DNA from: Spirochaetes bacterium GWE1_32_154
GTDB taxonomy: Bacteria; Spirochaetota; GWE2-31-10
Assembly (NCBI GenBank): GCA_001829315.1
Contig: MIAY01000036.1
Coordinates: forward strand, 62,001 to 126,000
DNA length: 64,000 nt
Reading direction: 5' to 3'
Shown here: positions 16,757 through 30,000 of the stretch, piece after piece
Numbering within the stretch: the stretch's first letter is position 1
Layout: every line of letters begins with the position of its first letter
Notes under the pieces: generated by a model
The model's input: only the letters and a program-made list of their open reading frames with translations
Told to the model about the DNA's origin: nothing
Databases searched by the model: none
Made by a program: the position numbers and the translations under genes

Positions 16757-16809
16757 GTCGTTGTGGAGGAAGAAAATTTAGATTAGAGTGGTAATAAAGT
16801 TTCTTTTTG

Positions 16810-16837
16810 TTACTTTTTCTTTACAAAGAAAAAGTAA
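16810..16837. repeat. Perfect palindrome at the left side of the IS element
   Basis: TTACTTTTTCTTT and AAAGAAAAAGTAA form a 13-bp stem around two bases, five bases from the transposase stop. No T-run follows on either strand. It may be a transcription stop for the transposase or belong to the flank. Confidence 0.4.
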
Positions 16838-16841
16838 ATTC

Positions 16842-17777
16842 TTAAAAAAAGGACAGACAGTAAAGATGATAGAGGTAGTAAATATTAAAACATAAGCATT
16901 TTGCATCTTCCTTTGTTTCTGCAATATTTCTAAAAAAATACGCAAGAATGGCGTAGAAATAATGCCGGAATAAACCTATCATCGAGCGAGCTAAAGAGGT
17001 TACTATTCCTAACCTGTCCTTTAAAATATCCCAGGTTGTTTCTACCATTTCTCTTTTCTTTAATATTTGATGTTGTCGCTTTGTCATAATTTTTTTCATA
17101 TTATTCCTTACTGACGAAAAAATAAAAATATTATCTTTTAGAAAATCTTCAATAATTGCCTGATTCATTACATAGCCTGCATCAAATAATCCCATTCCCT
17201 GTAAGCCCGATACTATATTATCTAAAGGTTTCCTATCATCTATATTTCCAGCAGTTATACAAACATTGAGTAAATTTCCACTTAAATCGACTGTTCCATG
17301 TAATTTAAAACCATAAAACCATCCTTTAGTTGTTTTTCCCCTTTGTGCATAATTTTTTGCAACTTTATGCCTATTTATTCTCCTGTTTGAGCAAACTGGC
17401 AAAGGCGTTGAATCTCCTGCAAAAATAATAGGATGACCAGCTTTATTAAATGCCAATAAATATTGAAGCAGTAATAACAAATATGGAAGAGACTGGTTAG
17501 TGGCTTTTAGAAAGTTTTCATAATTTGGTAGCTTAGGAAAATCTTTTTTTAAATAAAAAAATGCATTTTTATAGAATGACTTTAAATCCATCTGATGATG
17601 TATAAACTTTACAACATTTAAAGTAACGACCTCTGATATCGACAACTCCTTTTTCTTTCCTCTTTTATTGGGATTCCACTTTCTTAGAAGATCAGAAAAC
17701 TCTGTTTTTTCTAAATATTTGAAAAAATCATCAACAAAAATAAACAATTCTGTAATATAATTAGTATTGTAATGCAT
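16842..17777 (-). CDS. IS982-family transposase
   Basis: A 311-residue DDE transposase of the IS982 family. Recognisable blocks are KLPNYENFLK, IFAGDSTPLPVC with the first catalytic Asp, NRRINRHKVAKNYAQRGK, GWFYGFKLHGTVD, NVCITAGNIDDRKPL with the second Asp, GLFDAGYVMN and KKREMVETTWDILK with the catalytic Glu. The length is near the family norm (about 290-300), with a slightly long C-terminus that may run into flanking DNA. A ribosome site GGAGG precedes the ATG but is buried in a 12-bp inverted repeat (17785-17796 with 17827-17838), which could damp translation of transcripts reading in from outside. The transposase looks intact. Confidence 0.87.
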   Translation of the reverse strand: MHYNTNYITELFIFVDDFFKYLEKTEFSDLLRKWNPNKRGKKKELSISEVVTLNVVKFIHHQMDLKSFYKNAFFYLKKDFPKLPNYENFLKATNQSLPYLLLLLQYLLAFNKAGHPIIFAGDSTPLPVCSNRRINRHKVAKNYAQRGKTTKGWFYGFKLHGTVDLSGNLLNVCITAGNIDDRKPLDNIVSGLQGMGLFDAGYVMNQAIIEDFLKDNIFIFSSVRNNMKKIMTKRQHQILKKREMVETTWDILKDRLGIVTSLARSMIGLFRHYFYAILAYFFRNIAETKEDAKCLCFNIYYLYHLYCLSFF

Positions 17778-17784
17778 TTTGTTG

Positions 17785-17838
17785 CCTCCTTTTTTGATGT
17801 AAGTATTCCTACAAATAATTATAATCCAAAAAAGGAGG
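17785..17838 (-). promoter_or_regulatory. Inverted repeat sequestering the transposase ribosome site
   Basis: CCTCCTTTTTTG (17785-17796) and CAAAAAAGGAGG (17827-17838) are perfect 12-bp inverted repeats. In a transcript entering the element from its outer end, the transposase Shine-Dalgarno sequence would be paired in this stem. Confidence 0.55.
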
Positions 17839-17908
17839 TTTTTAAATTCTATAATTTAACTCGAAATTCGGGTTAATAAATAGTTTTAAATAGTCCATTT
17901 TTTTATGA

Positions 17909-17938
17909 ATTAAACCGATTAATGAAGTATAATTAAAT
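17909..17938 (+). promoter_or_regulatory. Promoter block of the giant gene (copy 2)
   Basis: ATTAAACCGATTAATGAAG followed by TATAAT (17928-17933) repeats 13902-13931 with one mismatch. The -10 box is perfect; no good -35 is evident. The IS end lies only about 35 bases upstream (17873), so the insertion may have changed expression of the giant. Confidence 0.5.
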
Positions 17939-18027
17939 ATGCGATTCGTGAATAATAATAGTTTAGGGGTTAGTTATGCCCTAAAAAAGCTTGTTTATTC
18001 AAATACTTAATCTACGGGGTATTTACA

Positions 18028-21000
18028 ATGAAATTGATGATTAAAATAATATGTATATTTCTTACCATTTCAGGATATGGACAGACAGTTACCTGGGATG
18101 GTAATACTGATTTAGATGGTGCTGATGGTGTTTCATGGAGTGATCCATTAAACTGGGATCTAAATATTGTGCCTCTTGCTACGGATGATGTTATTATCGG
18201 GGCAGGTGCTAATGTTATACAGAATGTTGTGGGCCTTACAATTAATGCATTAACGGTAACCGGGGGAACAGTTAATATTCAGAATGATACTTCCTGCACC
18301 GGTGCAATTACAATAAATGGTGGTGGTACAATTAATTTATCGGGGAATCTTTCGACTTCCGTTGCAGATCAACAGTATGCGATAAGAGTTGAAAATGGTG
18401 CACTTCATGTCAATACCTATTCGTTGTCAGCAAACAATTCATCAGGAGTATATGTTGATCCTACCGGCACTTTGACTTCCGGTCCTCTTGGTGGCACAAT
18501 TATTTCAACTCGGTCATTCAGAAATTTAGGGACTTTTAACCATGGAAATGGAACTATTATTCTCAGCGGTACTACAAATGATACATTGCCATACGCTATC
18601 AGGTCTGCAAATCCTCTGTATAATCTTACAATTAACCGTGCGATAGCAACATCACACACTGATATAGTTGATCTTCCTCTCATTGTCGAAAATGATCTTA
18701 CTAATACTAGCGGTGATCTCCGTTTAAACGGTCAGGATCTTACAATTTACGGAAATCTAATAAATTCCGATGCAATTATAGCCTCAGGTACAGAGCAAAT
18801 TGAAGTTCGAGGTAATGTAGATTTTACGGGTGGCACATTTACACCGGTGGCATCGACATTGCTCCTGACCGGGAACGCTAATACATCATTTAACCCGGTC
18901 GGGAATTCAATTTACAATATAACAATGAATAAAAATACTGATATTGAACAAGTAACATTAAACAGCGATTTTGTACTTGCAAATAACGGTACTATTTCAG
19001 CTACACAGGGAATTCTTGATATCAATAATTACAACATTACCGGAACTGCTACAGGTACTTTACTTTCAGTTGGTGCGAATGGAACGCTTGAACTTGAGGC
19101 AAATGGTCAAACTATAAATGTCGCATCGGTATCTGCAGCTGGAATGATTCGGTATGACGGCATTGCAGGGGGGACTGTATTTAATGTAAGTTATACTAAT
19201 ATTGAAGTTGCAGGAGGAGCATACACATTTGCCGGAGGAGGAAGTCTTACGGTAAATGGTGCTCTTACTGTTACATCAGGGAGTATAGCTATCGGTAATA
19301 ACGGAGTATCGGTTAGCGGAATTACTGATATTGATGGAATCCTGACAATAGGAAATCAGATGGCATTATTCACAGGCGGACTCACTGGCACAGGTTCTCT
19401 TACCGGAGGTGCAGGGGATATTGATATAAACGGTAATGCAACAATTTCTACTTTTATAGAGGGAGCTGGTAATACTAATATTGCAGGGGATTTTACCGTT
19501 ACAACTTTTACAAATGCTGGCGGGACATTAATTTTTGATGGAGCCGGGGCTATAACATCCAATGGTCAAAATCTTGGTGATATGGAGATTGCAACCGATA
19601 GAAGCCTTGGCGGTGCTTTGGATTGTGGTTCTTTAACCATTAATGCAGGAACAACTCTCAGTTCATCAGGCAATAACCTTACTGCAACCGCCTTAGTATG
19701 TAATGGAACATTCAACGCCTTAGTCGGAGGGGATATTCAGATAAATGGTGATGTTACAAACGGCGGTGCCGGTGCAAGAACTATCACAGGCGGAGTTGGA
19801 ACGTTTAATGTAACCGGCAATGTCAGTGCAGAGATATTTACTTCAGCCGGGGGGAATGTTGATATTGACGGAACTCTTACCTGTACTACTTTTAACCAGG
19901 GGGCAGGAAGTGTAAGTGTTGGTAACGCGTTTACCGTGGGAACATTTACCGATGATGTCGGAGAGCTTTTTTTAGACGGGGTTGCAGGAACTGCAATTAC
20001 TTGTGCAAATAATCTTGGAAATGTAACAATAAATGCAAACAAGACGGCAGGTTCGAATTTACAATTCGCTAACTTAACTGTTTCCGGGGGCAGTACGCTC
20101 TCAACCGGTGCAAATGCTCTTAATGTTATGGGCAATGCCTTCGGTGCTGGAGATCTGAATTGCGGTGGGGGAGTGCTTGATGTTAATGGAGATTTTACCG
20201 TTACAGGTAACACAACATTCTCCTCAGCCACTTCAAATATTGGTGGCAATTTCACTGCTACTGGTGCTACTTTTGATGCGAATGGCGGCACATTAATTTT
20301 TGATGGTGCCGGAACGATTAATGGTAACGGGAAAAATCTTGTTAAAGTTCAGATTGCAACCGATAGAAGTCTCGTCGGAGCTTTGATTTGTGAGAATCTA
20401 AATATTAATGAATCAACATTAACTACGGGAAATAATAGTTTAACAGTCAATGCCAATATTACTCAAACCGGAGCAGGTAATCTTGTTTCAGGTAATCAAC
20501 CGGTAACTGTCACTGGCAATGTTGATGTAACCACATTCACCGGCGGGGCTGGTGCGATTGATATTGGCGGTTTTATTCAGACGGGTAATTTTACCGCTTC
20601 AAGTACTACGACTACTGTTGGGGGCGATTTTACTGTTGTCGGTGTTTTTACTCACAGTGGTGCAACGGTGATATTTGATAACACAGGAGTCATAAGTCAG
20701 ACGACAATGTTTAATAATCTGACTATAACAGGCGGCACAAGAACATTAATCGGAATTTTAACTGTTGCTAATGATTTAATTATCAATGGAGTTGGGGCTG
20801 TTTTAGATGTGGTAGCAACAGCTGTTGATGTAAACCGCGATATTGATATTCAAGCAGGAAATTTAACTTCATCTGGTGCTATAACTGTTGAAAGAAATTG
20901 GAGTAATGTTGTTGGTGCTGGAGGTTTTACAGGTGCAGGCTCTACGGTTACTTTTGATACTATAACAACAGCAACAATATCCGGGGACACTACATTTAAT

Positions 21001-24000
21001 AATCTTACATGTACTTCACCGGGTAAAACTATTAATATTACAGCAGGAACTAATCAACAAGTCACCGGTACTATGACATTAACAGGAAGTCCAGGTAATC
21101 TTGTAACTTTGACATCAACAGGAAATTGGACTTTGACAAATCAAGGCTCAGTTGATGCCGATTTTGTTGCTGTAAAGTACTCCCAGGCATCAGCTTCGAT
21201 TGCTCCTGTCAGTTGTCAAGATCTCGGTTTTAACAATGCTAACTGGGCATTCAGTGCAAATCCTAATAATTTTGAATGGCTTGCTACTGCATCTAGTAAT
21301 GATTGGAATACTGCTTCAAATTGGAATCTCGGTTTTGTTCCGAATAGTGGTGACAATATTACAATTTTGGCAAACGCTATTTACCCTGAATTACCGGCTT
21401 TAGGATATACTGCTAATAATTTAAATATAAGTGTTGCTGGTGCCAGTCTTGATACAATGGGCGAAAATCTTATCGTTAATGGCGCATATTCAAATTCCGG
21501 AACATTAAGGGTTAGAGGTACAGAAGCGTTAATGACTAATGTTGATTTTTCTCAGGGAACATTTAATTATTATCACACGGCTGATGCACCGCTTCAGGCA
21601 CTGGTATATAATAATCTGGTTATTTCGGGAACAGCAACATATTCAACAGCAGGAGTTACTACTATAAACGGCAGTCTTACAATTTCAGGCACCGGCAAAT
21701 TGTCTATGGGATATAATGTAACAGTAACAGGTACATTGACAATGAGTAACGGCTTTATTGATGTTGATGCATATGCACTTGATATTAATGGAACAAGAAC
21801 ATTAACAGGTGGTGTAATTAATATATCAACGGGTACTCTTGATTTACAGGGAAATCCAACAGTCTTAAATGGAACTAATATAACTTTATTATCAAATGGG
21901 GTGATTGATTCGACAGGAGAGGACTTTACTTTATCTAATGGTTCAATTGATGCAGGAAGTAATACCGATGCACTAAATTGTAGTGCGTTAGCAATATCCG
22001 GCGGAATTTTTACTGCAAGTTCATCAATTATTACATGTGCTACTTTTAGTCAAACCAATGGAATTTTTAACGGTAATACATCAAATATAATTTGTACAGG
22101 TGCAACTTTCTCTACAAGTTCCGGAACATTTAATGCAGGAACATCAAAAGTGATATTTAATGGAACTTTGGCTCAGGCGTTTAATCCGGGTGTTTCAACA
22201 TATTATGATATAGAAATTAATAATGGCGTTGGTGGTTCGGTAACTCTTTCTAATGATTTGAATATTGCACACGATTTTATTAATACAACAAGCAGTTTTA
22301 CTCATGGAAGTCGCTTAATTACATTCAATGGCACTTCGACACAAATATTTACACCCGGCACATCTAATTTTTATGATATTATAATTAATAATGGCGGTGG
22401 TGGTTCGGTAAGTTTATCGCAAGATTTAAATATAACACATAATTTAAACATTACATCTGCTACATTTACTCATAACAGTAATAAAGTAATATTTAACGGT
22501 TCAACGGCTCAGACAATAACAACCGGTGGAACCGGGGCAGGTAGAACATTCTATGATATTGAAGTTAATTCGACTGACATTGTAAGTCTTTCTGCTTTAA
22601 ATGATTTAAAGATGGATACCGGCGGAACATTAACATTAACAAACGGAACATTAGCATTAAACAATAAGACTTTGAGCCTTGGTAATCCCTTTACACTTTC
22701 TTCTGCAACCTCAACTTTAGCAATCGGCACAGGCACATTTAATGGATATGATGGTACAAGCTATTACAATATAACACAAAATAGCGGAACAATATCACAT
22801 GATAGCGGAACACTGGTCGGTAATGACGTTTCAATTAATGGTGTAACATACATTCTTACAAATACCGGTGCAATTTTCAGTGTGTATGGTAATTTTACTA
22901 TCGCCGGGGCAGCTACATGGACTGCCAATAGTGGTGATGTTACTATGTACACAGCCGGTTCAACTGTAAATATCAATAAAGGTTTAGGTGCATCAATACT
23001 AAATTTAACTGCAAATAGTGCCGGAGCGGTGTCGATTGTTACCAATCCATTATTCATGTCCGGAGATTTCTATCTTCAAACAGGTACATTTACTCAAAAT
23101 GGTCTTGATATGACTGTCGGCGGGACATTTACAATAGATGATACTACCACGTACACCGCTTCTACACTTAATGTAGCCGGTGATTTTACATTAAATGCAA
23201 CTTCTACTTTTACAAAAGGCGGAACTTTATCATTTACGGCAAGTGGAGATATTAAAGATGGTAATGCAGTATTAAAGGATCTGGGCGATGTTGTAATAAC
23301 TGCAGGAACAAGAACTCAAACAAGTGATTTATCTATGACAAACCTTACAATAAATGGAGAAAATATAACAGGTGATTACAACTTAACAGTAGCAAGTAAT
23401 GTAGATTCATCAGCAGGAACTATTACTGCAAGCGGACAGACTGCCGGTAAAAATATAAATATCGGTGGTAATTTTACAAGCGGAATTTTTACAGCCGGAG
23501 CAGGAGCCGGGACGCTTAATTTTAATGGAAGTGGAGCTACACAGGTATTCACTCCAAATTCAGGTACATTCGGCATTGCACAAACTTCCGGAGTTGCTGT
23601 GGTGCAGATTAATGGCACATCAACATTCAGTTCATTTACTACAAGTGCAGGAAATTCTTTACGACTTGACGGAAGCAGTGCAGCTTGTACGGTAAATATT
23701 GCATCAGGAGGAACATTTACTAATGATGGAAGTCTTGTTGTGAATGATTCGGGAAATCCAGTTACTTTAAAAAGTGCAGCAGGTACAGCGATATTTACCG
23801 GTACTGATATAAATTATAATGGTAAAAAGATTTTTCTAAGCGGTATTGACTATCAAACAGATGTGACTTTAGAAGCAGATGAAACAATACAATTATCTGG
23901 AGATTGTTCATTTACAAACATTAACATTAATAATGCAACTGCTTCATTTATAGATGGTGCACAGACTTTCAATATCACCGGGGACTGGTCAAATGCCGGA

Positions 24001-27000
24001 ACCTGTACAATGACAGGAACTGCAAACTTTAACGGAGTTGCAGCTCAGGATATAATAAGCGGTGGAACAGCGGTGGCAAAACAGTTTAATATTCTAAATC
24101 ATAATGGTACAGGAACTTTAAGAATTGTTACAAACGATATTTACATAAAAAGTACTTTTACAAACTCCTCAGATATATTTAATCTTAACGGTTTAAATAT
24201 GACAGTAGTTGGGGCTTTAACTATTTCAGGAGGAACTTTTGATGCATCTATAGGTACTCCTACTATTTATGTCGGTAGTAACTGGGAAAAAAACGGAGCA
24301 GGTTTATTTACTGCAGGAATTTCAACCGTTAATTTTACAGGAAATGGAAGTATTGTAAATGCTGAGACATTTTATAATATGACTGTCAGTTCAGGAACGA
24401 GAACTTTAGGCGCTGCAATAAATCCGACAATTACACATGATCTTTCTATAACGGGCGGGATTTTTCAAGCCGGAGCAAGAATTGTTTTTGTAGGGCATGA
24501 TTGGAATAGAAGCGGAGTAGGTTTATTTACAGCAGGAAGTTCGACTGTTAATTTCAACGGAACTGGCGTTATTGTAAATGATGAAACTTTCTTCAACCTG
24601 ACCGTCAGTGCGGGAACCAGAACTCAGACACTCGATATAACAGTAACTAATGATGTTTTAATAACTGGAACAGGAAATTATTCTCCCGGACTACTAAAAA
24701 CATCAGTTGGAAGACATTGGACAAACTCAAATACTTTTACACCTGGAAGTTCAAGAGTTATTTTCAATGGAACAGTAAATCAGACTTTTATTCCGGGAGT
24801 TTCTAATTATTACAGCATGCAGGTAAATAATACCGGTGGTGCTGGTTCTAACACAGTCCAGTTATCAACTAACGATCTGACATTAAATGCCGGGGGAATT
24901 TTAACATTGACTGCCGGAGTATTAAATTTAAACAGTCAAAATCTAACTATAAATACTTCTCCAACACTAACTGGCGGAGTTATTGATCTGAATTCAAATA
25001 TAATAACGGCTATAGGCGTTGCAATAGATGTAAATGGAACGTCTATAAATAATGCAAATAATTCAGGAACTATTAACTGCGGAAATTTTAAATTAAGTTC
25101 CGGTTCTGTTAATAATACATTAAATCCCGTAACTTTAATCTGTGGGGATTTTACTATCGCTGGAGGTACATATAAAGCCTTTGGTTCTCCCATAACAGCA
25201 AGTGGTAATGTTGATTTAACTGGTGGTACTTTTGATGTCTCTGGAGGTGTGTCTACTCTTACTATGACAGGATTATTAAAGATATTAAAATCAAATAATC
25301 AGAGTATTGATAATCTTAGAATTAACGGTGGAACTGTTACGATAAATACAAACGATCTTACAATGAACAATGATTTAACAATTGAAACTGCAAGTTCCCT
25401 AACTACAGGAAGCAATTCACTCTTTGTAACAGGAAATGTTGTATTGAATGGAACTGGATTGCTAGATGCAGGCGGACAGGGAGTCGGTAAATCGGTTTCT
25501 GTAACTGGCAGTATTACTGATGATGTGGCTAATCAGGGGCAATACAAGGCTTCACCTCAGAATACTACCGTAAGCGGAGTAAATTTTGATGTTACAAATT
25601 TTAATCATAATAGCGGCATCTTAACATTTTCAGGTGCAGCTGCACAAAATTTTTATCCAAGATCTTCTGTTTTTTATAGTGTTATTGTTAATAAAACAAA
25701 TACAGTATTGTTACTTTTAAATAATTTGACAGCAGTAGGTAATATTCTAATATCAAACGGAACTCTGGATACAGGTTTAGTTGATATATATGCACATGGC
25801 AATATTACCAATTTTGGTACATTTACGGCCAGGTCACAGACTGTCAACATAACGGGAGCAACAGATACTCAGACGCTTGATTTAGGCAGTTCAAATCTCA
25901 ATAATCTTGAGGTGAATAAAACTGCTTCAATAAACACTGTGACCATTCTAAACACTGCTTCAGACCTCACCATCTCCGGCACTCTCACTATCACCCAGGG
26001 CATCCTCGTCCAGAACCGTAATCTCACGGTAAACGGCACAGCCACCATCGTCGCAACTGGTGAATGGCGAAACATCACTGACACAGCAAATGCCAACATC
26101 ACCTTCGGCAACACTCTCGGTGTCGGTTGTACACTCAATGTTGAAGCCGGCGGAAAATGGACAGTCACCGCACCAACCAATCTCAAAACGGTAACCATTG
26201 CAAATACAGTAACCAATGCCGGAACAATCACCTTCAACGGCGGAGCAAGCGATAACATTTCCATTGTGTCGTCAAACCCGGGCGTAGATCAGAAGGACTG
26301 GGCTGGCACTGGAGTCGCTCCAATATTCACCATGAACGACGTAACAGTCCGTGATCAGACCTGCACGAGCGGAACACCGGCACGGATCAGCCACGACGGA
26401 TCACATCCGGGAACGGACAATGGTAATAATATCAACTGGTTTATCGGAGATAAAACGATAAGCGGAACACTCTATACGGATAAAGGTGTTACCGCAGCAG
26501 GTGCAGGTGTTAACCTCACGCTCTATGTGTACCTTAACGGAGTAACAAGAAGAAACCGAGGAACAGTCACCACAGCTCCTGATGGATCATTCTCCATAAC
26601 ACAAGTAAGTTACACAGCCGGTGACATCATACTGATTACCGACATAGACGGTTCAATTTTTACCATGCCACCGGCTGCAGGTAATATTACCGGGTGCGAC
26701 CTCTATCGAAGCCATGTCATCGTGCGTAATGACAATCTCGGTTTAACTACAACGGCAAATATGGGCACTATTACAAACTTTGCACCTGAGATCATCCCGG
26801 CCAATGCAGAATTCGATGTTACCGGTGCAAATCTCGTCCTTGAAGCTAACCGTGAACTCCTCGTCTGGACCGGCATGACATATACACCAGGCGGTACTAT
26901 TACCACTTCCGGCACAGGCGGACTCGACATTCGGGGAACACTAACCGCTGGCGGTGTCATTGATATAACCGGTAATGGCGGTATAACTGTAAGCGGTTTA

Positions 27001-30000
27001 TTAACAACTTCAGGAAATGTGACCTGCACAGGCACCGGCGGGGTAACAATTACCGCAACAGGAAAATTAACGGCATCATTAACAGACACTCTAAGTTTCG
27101 GCGGTAGCTGGGGTCGTGCAACAGGCGGAGTTTGGACACCAAACAGCTCAACGGTGAATATAACCGGTACACCCGCTTCAACACTAACAGCCGGTGAAAC
27201 ATTTCATAATCTTACTATTAATAAAACATCTTCAACAAACATGGTAACCTCAATTGGGGCACTTACTGTAAATAATGACCTGACCGTTACGTCAGGTACT
27301 TTTGACTCACAAGCGGGCAACCTTACTGTTAAGCGGGATATAACAATGAACGGAGTGAATGCAGTATTCTCACCGGGAGCAACAGACGTATTTATTGCAC
27401 GCAACTGGATACTGACTTCCGATGCTACATTCACAGCAGGTCTTTCTTCAGTTATTTTTAACTCAGACCTTGCTACGGTAATCAGCGGAGACACAATATT
27501 CTATAAACTCATATTCTCAAAAGGTACGGGAACCGTATCAATAGGATGTACAATTATCGCAAGTTACTTCGGAGCATATCGTGGAGCAGTTTCATTCTCA
27601 GGAAATTATAACCTCACTGTCAATGGCGACGTAGCTCTACTTGGAGCCGGAAACATAGATTCATTGGCTTCAGATAATTGGGCAGGTCCTTTAGGGTACA
27701 TATCAGACAATGTACATCATCCGGCATCATACACTGCGTCTTTTGACTTTTCAGGTCAGGTTATTCATATGACCGTGACCGGTGACTTTTATGTCAATGG
27801 TGCAAACATGATTTCTACGGCACCATGGTTTCTTCATATACCTGAAAACGATGATGATATACGAAAAGCCCGTGCTTACGGTGAAATGAACGTACGCTAT
27901 TCTCAAGCCGACTATTGGGTTGCCGCTTCCGGGGGTACATTATATGAAGACGGAACTTTAAACGATGATAAAATCCCTGTTGATCTTTTTGATAATGTTA
28001 AATGGGACTTTGGACGGCTGGTTATTTCAGGAGTTGAGACACGCTCTGACTCGGTATTGTACATTGGGTTTGGAACCGGTGTTGAAAATGATAATAATGA
28101 AATAAACACAGTATTCTCTGGTGGTACGATTAAATATAATGACAATTCAATCCCATTTTCAGGAACATACACCGATTTTGCATGTACTGTATCAACAAAC
28201 GGTCAAGGCGACATGACGGGTTTTTATATAAAAGCACCAACTACCTGGAATACGGATGCAACGGGATTGTCCGCCGGAACTGCTACTTCAACTGACCGGG
28301 ACGGGGTTCATAAAACAGTAAAAACAAATATCAGATTTAATGAAGCAACTATACTTCGTCGAAATACCAAAACCCGTATGCCTGCAATCTCGGTAGATGC
28401 AGTTGATTTGTGTCCGCCGGTTTTAATATCATCAGTTCTGGATAATACACTGCAAAGAACAAACGGGGCTGCAAAATATACATTTAATTCAGTAAAACTA
28501 ACATTCTCTGAACCGATACAAAATAATTCATTCCCAACAACGGCTGATGTTGTCAGTGATAATGATGGTGATGTTTCAGATGGTGGTGCCGGTGCTGCAA
28601 TTAACACAGCCGGTGTTATTTCGGGATGGGGAAATTTTGCGGTAACCGGAAATGTTGTTACTCATTCTGACAGTACAACAAATGGCGGGACTTCCGACTC
28701 AAATGTAATATTCACAAATACAGATAGAACAAATTTTACAATACTTTTAGGCGGTAATTATAATGACGGGGGATGTATCAGATCTGTTGATGGAACCGCA
28801 CTTGTTCAACCTTCAGGCATTTATACTCCTCTGGCAACAATTCGTGATAATTCACTCTCACATAATCTTATTGATACGGCAGTTACTAGAACGACATCGG
28901 GAAATTGGGCGCTTACTAATATACCACAGTTTACTGAAACAAAAACTGATGAGAGAACTGCACATATTAATGGAAGAATTGATAATTATATTCTCAAATT
29001 TAATGAAGATATTCAAATGTATGATGGAAACGGTAGTGTAAACGGACAGGGAACACATACCATTGTTGCAGAAAATTTCACTCACAGTTATATCGCCGAA
29101 GTTGCTGATTTAAATCTGGTAGAATTAAAGAAAGACGCCCCATTTAATTTGAATCTAATAGAAATCTCGATGTCCTATAATTTTGGTGATACCGGTGAAC
29201 TTCCTTTACTTTCATATTTAAACAGTTCAGTTGTAAAGTTCATTTCAACAAATTACCGGCTTGAAATGGGAAATGGACATACCAATTCCGCTGTTCGTGT
29301 TGACGGGGCTGAACCGGTTGTTTATGGTGTTGATCTTTCAATTGATGACCCTGATGAACATTATGTACCATCAGATTTTAATTCATCGCCGTACTATAAT
29401 CACTTGACCGATACCTATCAAGACCCCGGTGCTGCACCTGAATTTAATATGCACAGGTCAAACCCGGCTCCATATTCAGGCACAACGGTTCCTTTTACTG
29501 ACAGGTCATATCGAAATAAAATACGATTTACATTCTCAGAAGATTTAGACCTTGCTTCAATAGGAATTCCTCTTAATACAAGAGCGTCCGGTTATACGTA
29601 TACAAATCAGCAGAAAAGTGAGTTTACCAATAGTAATTTCGGGAATTCAACAGTGACTGCAAACGGTTTGTATTTCTCAGGATTAGGAACATTAAAAGGA
29701 TGTAACTTGAGTTCAGATGCAGGAACTAATTTTGTACAATTTGAAACTGAAAGAGAATTGTTTGTTCATCTTACGGGATGGTATGATTTGTCAACGCAAT
29801 CATTTCCCGGGGCGATTAATTCAGTAACAACCGTGCCGCGAATCGAGGGAACAGATTATTTTGATACCAATGATGGAGCATTAAATCTTTTAGTAAAAGA
29901 TACATCAGGAAATTCAATACAGGCGAAAGACACAACGAATTCAGATGTTGAGATAACAGTCACTAAAGACTGGGATATTTCAAAACCGGTTTTCAGATAT

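Larger units (their letters stand above)
16842..17873 (-). mobile_element. IS982-type insertion sequence, one end identified
   Basis: The upstream end of the transposase gene finishes in ACCCGAATTTCGAGTTAAAT on the minus strand (ends at 17873), the typical start of an IS982 inverted repeat. I could not find a matching inverted repeat past the transposase stop (16640-16842), so the other end is either divergent or lost. The left boundary given is simply the transposase stop. The element sits between the variable lipoprotein gene and the giant gene. Confidence 0.65.

Noticed and set aside
25960-27100. GC-rich part of the giant gene as a second retroelement variable region
   Set aside because: It is over 1 kb long, follows the normal beta-repeat theme, and shows general codon bias rather than scattered NNC replacements in a lectin-type fold.
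18417-29085. Several long minus-strand frames inside the giant gene
   Set aside because: They are antisense shadows of a repeat-rich coding region; their products (Pro/Val/Ala-rich) match nothing and lack ribosome sites.
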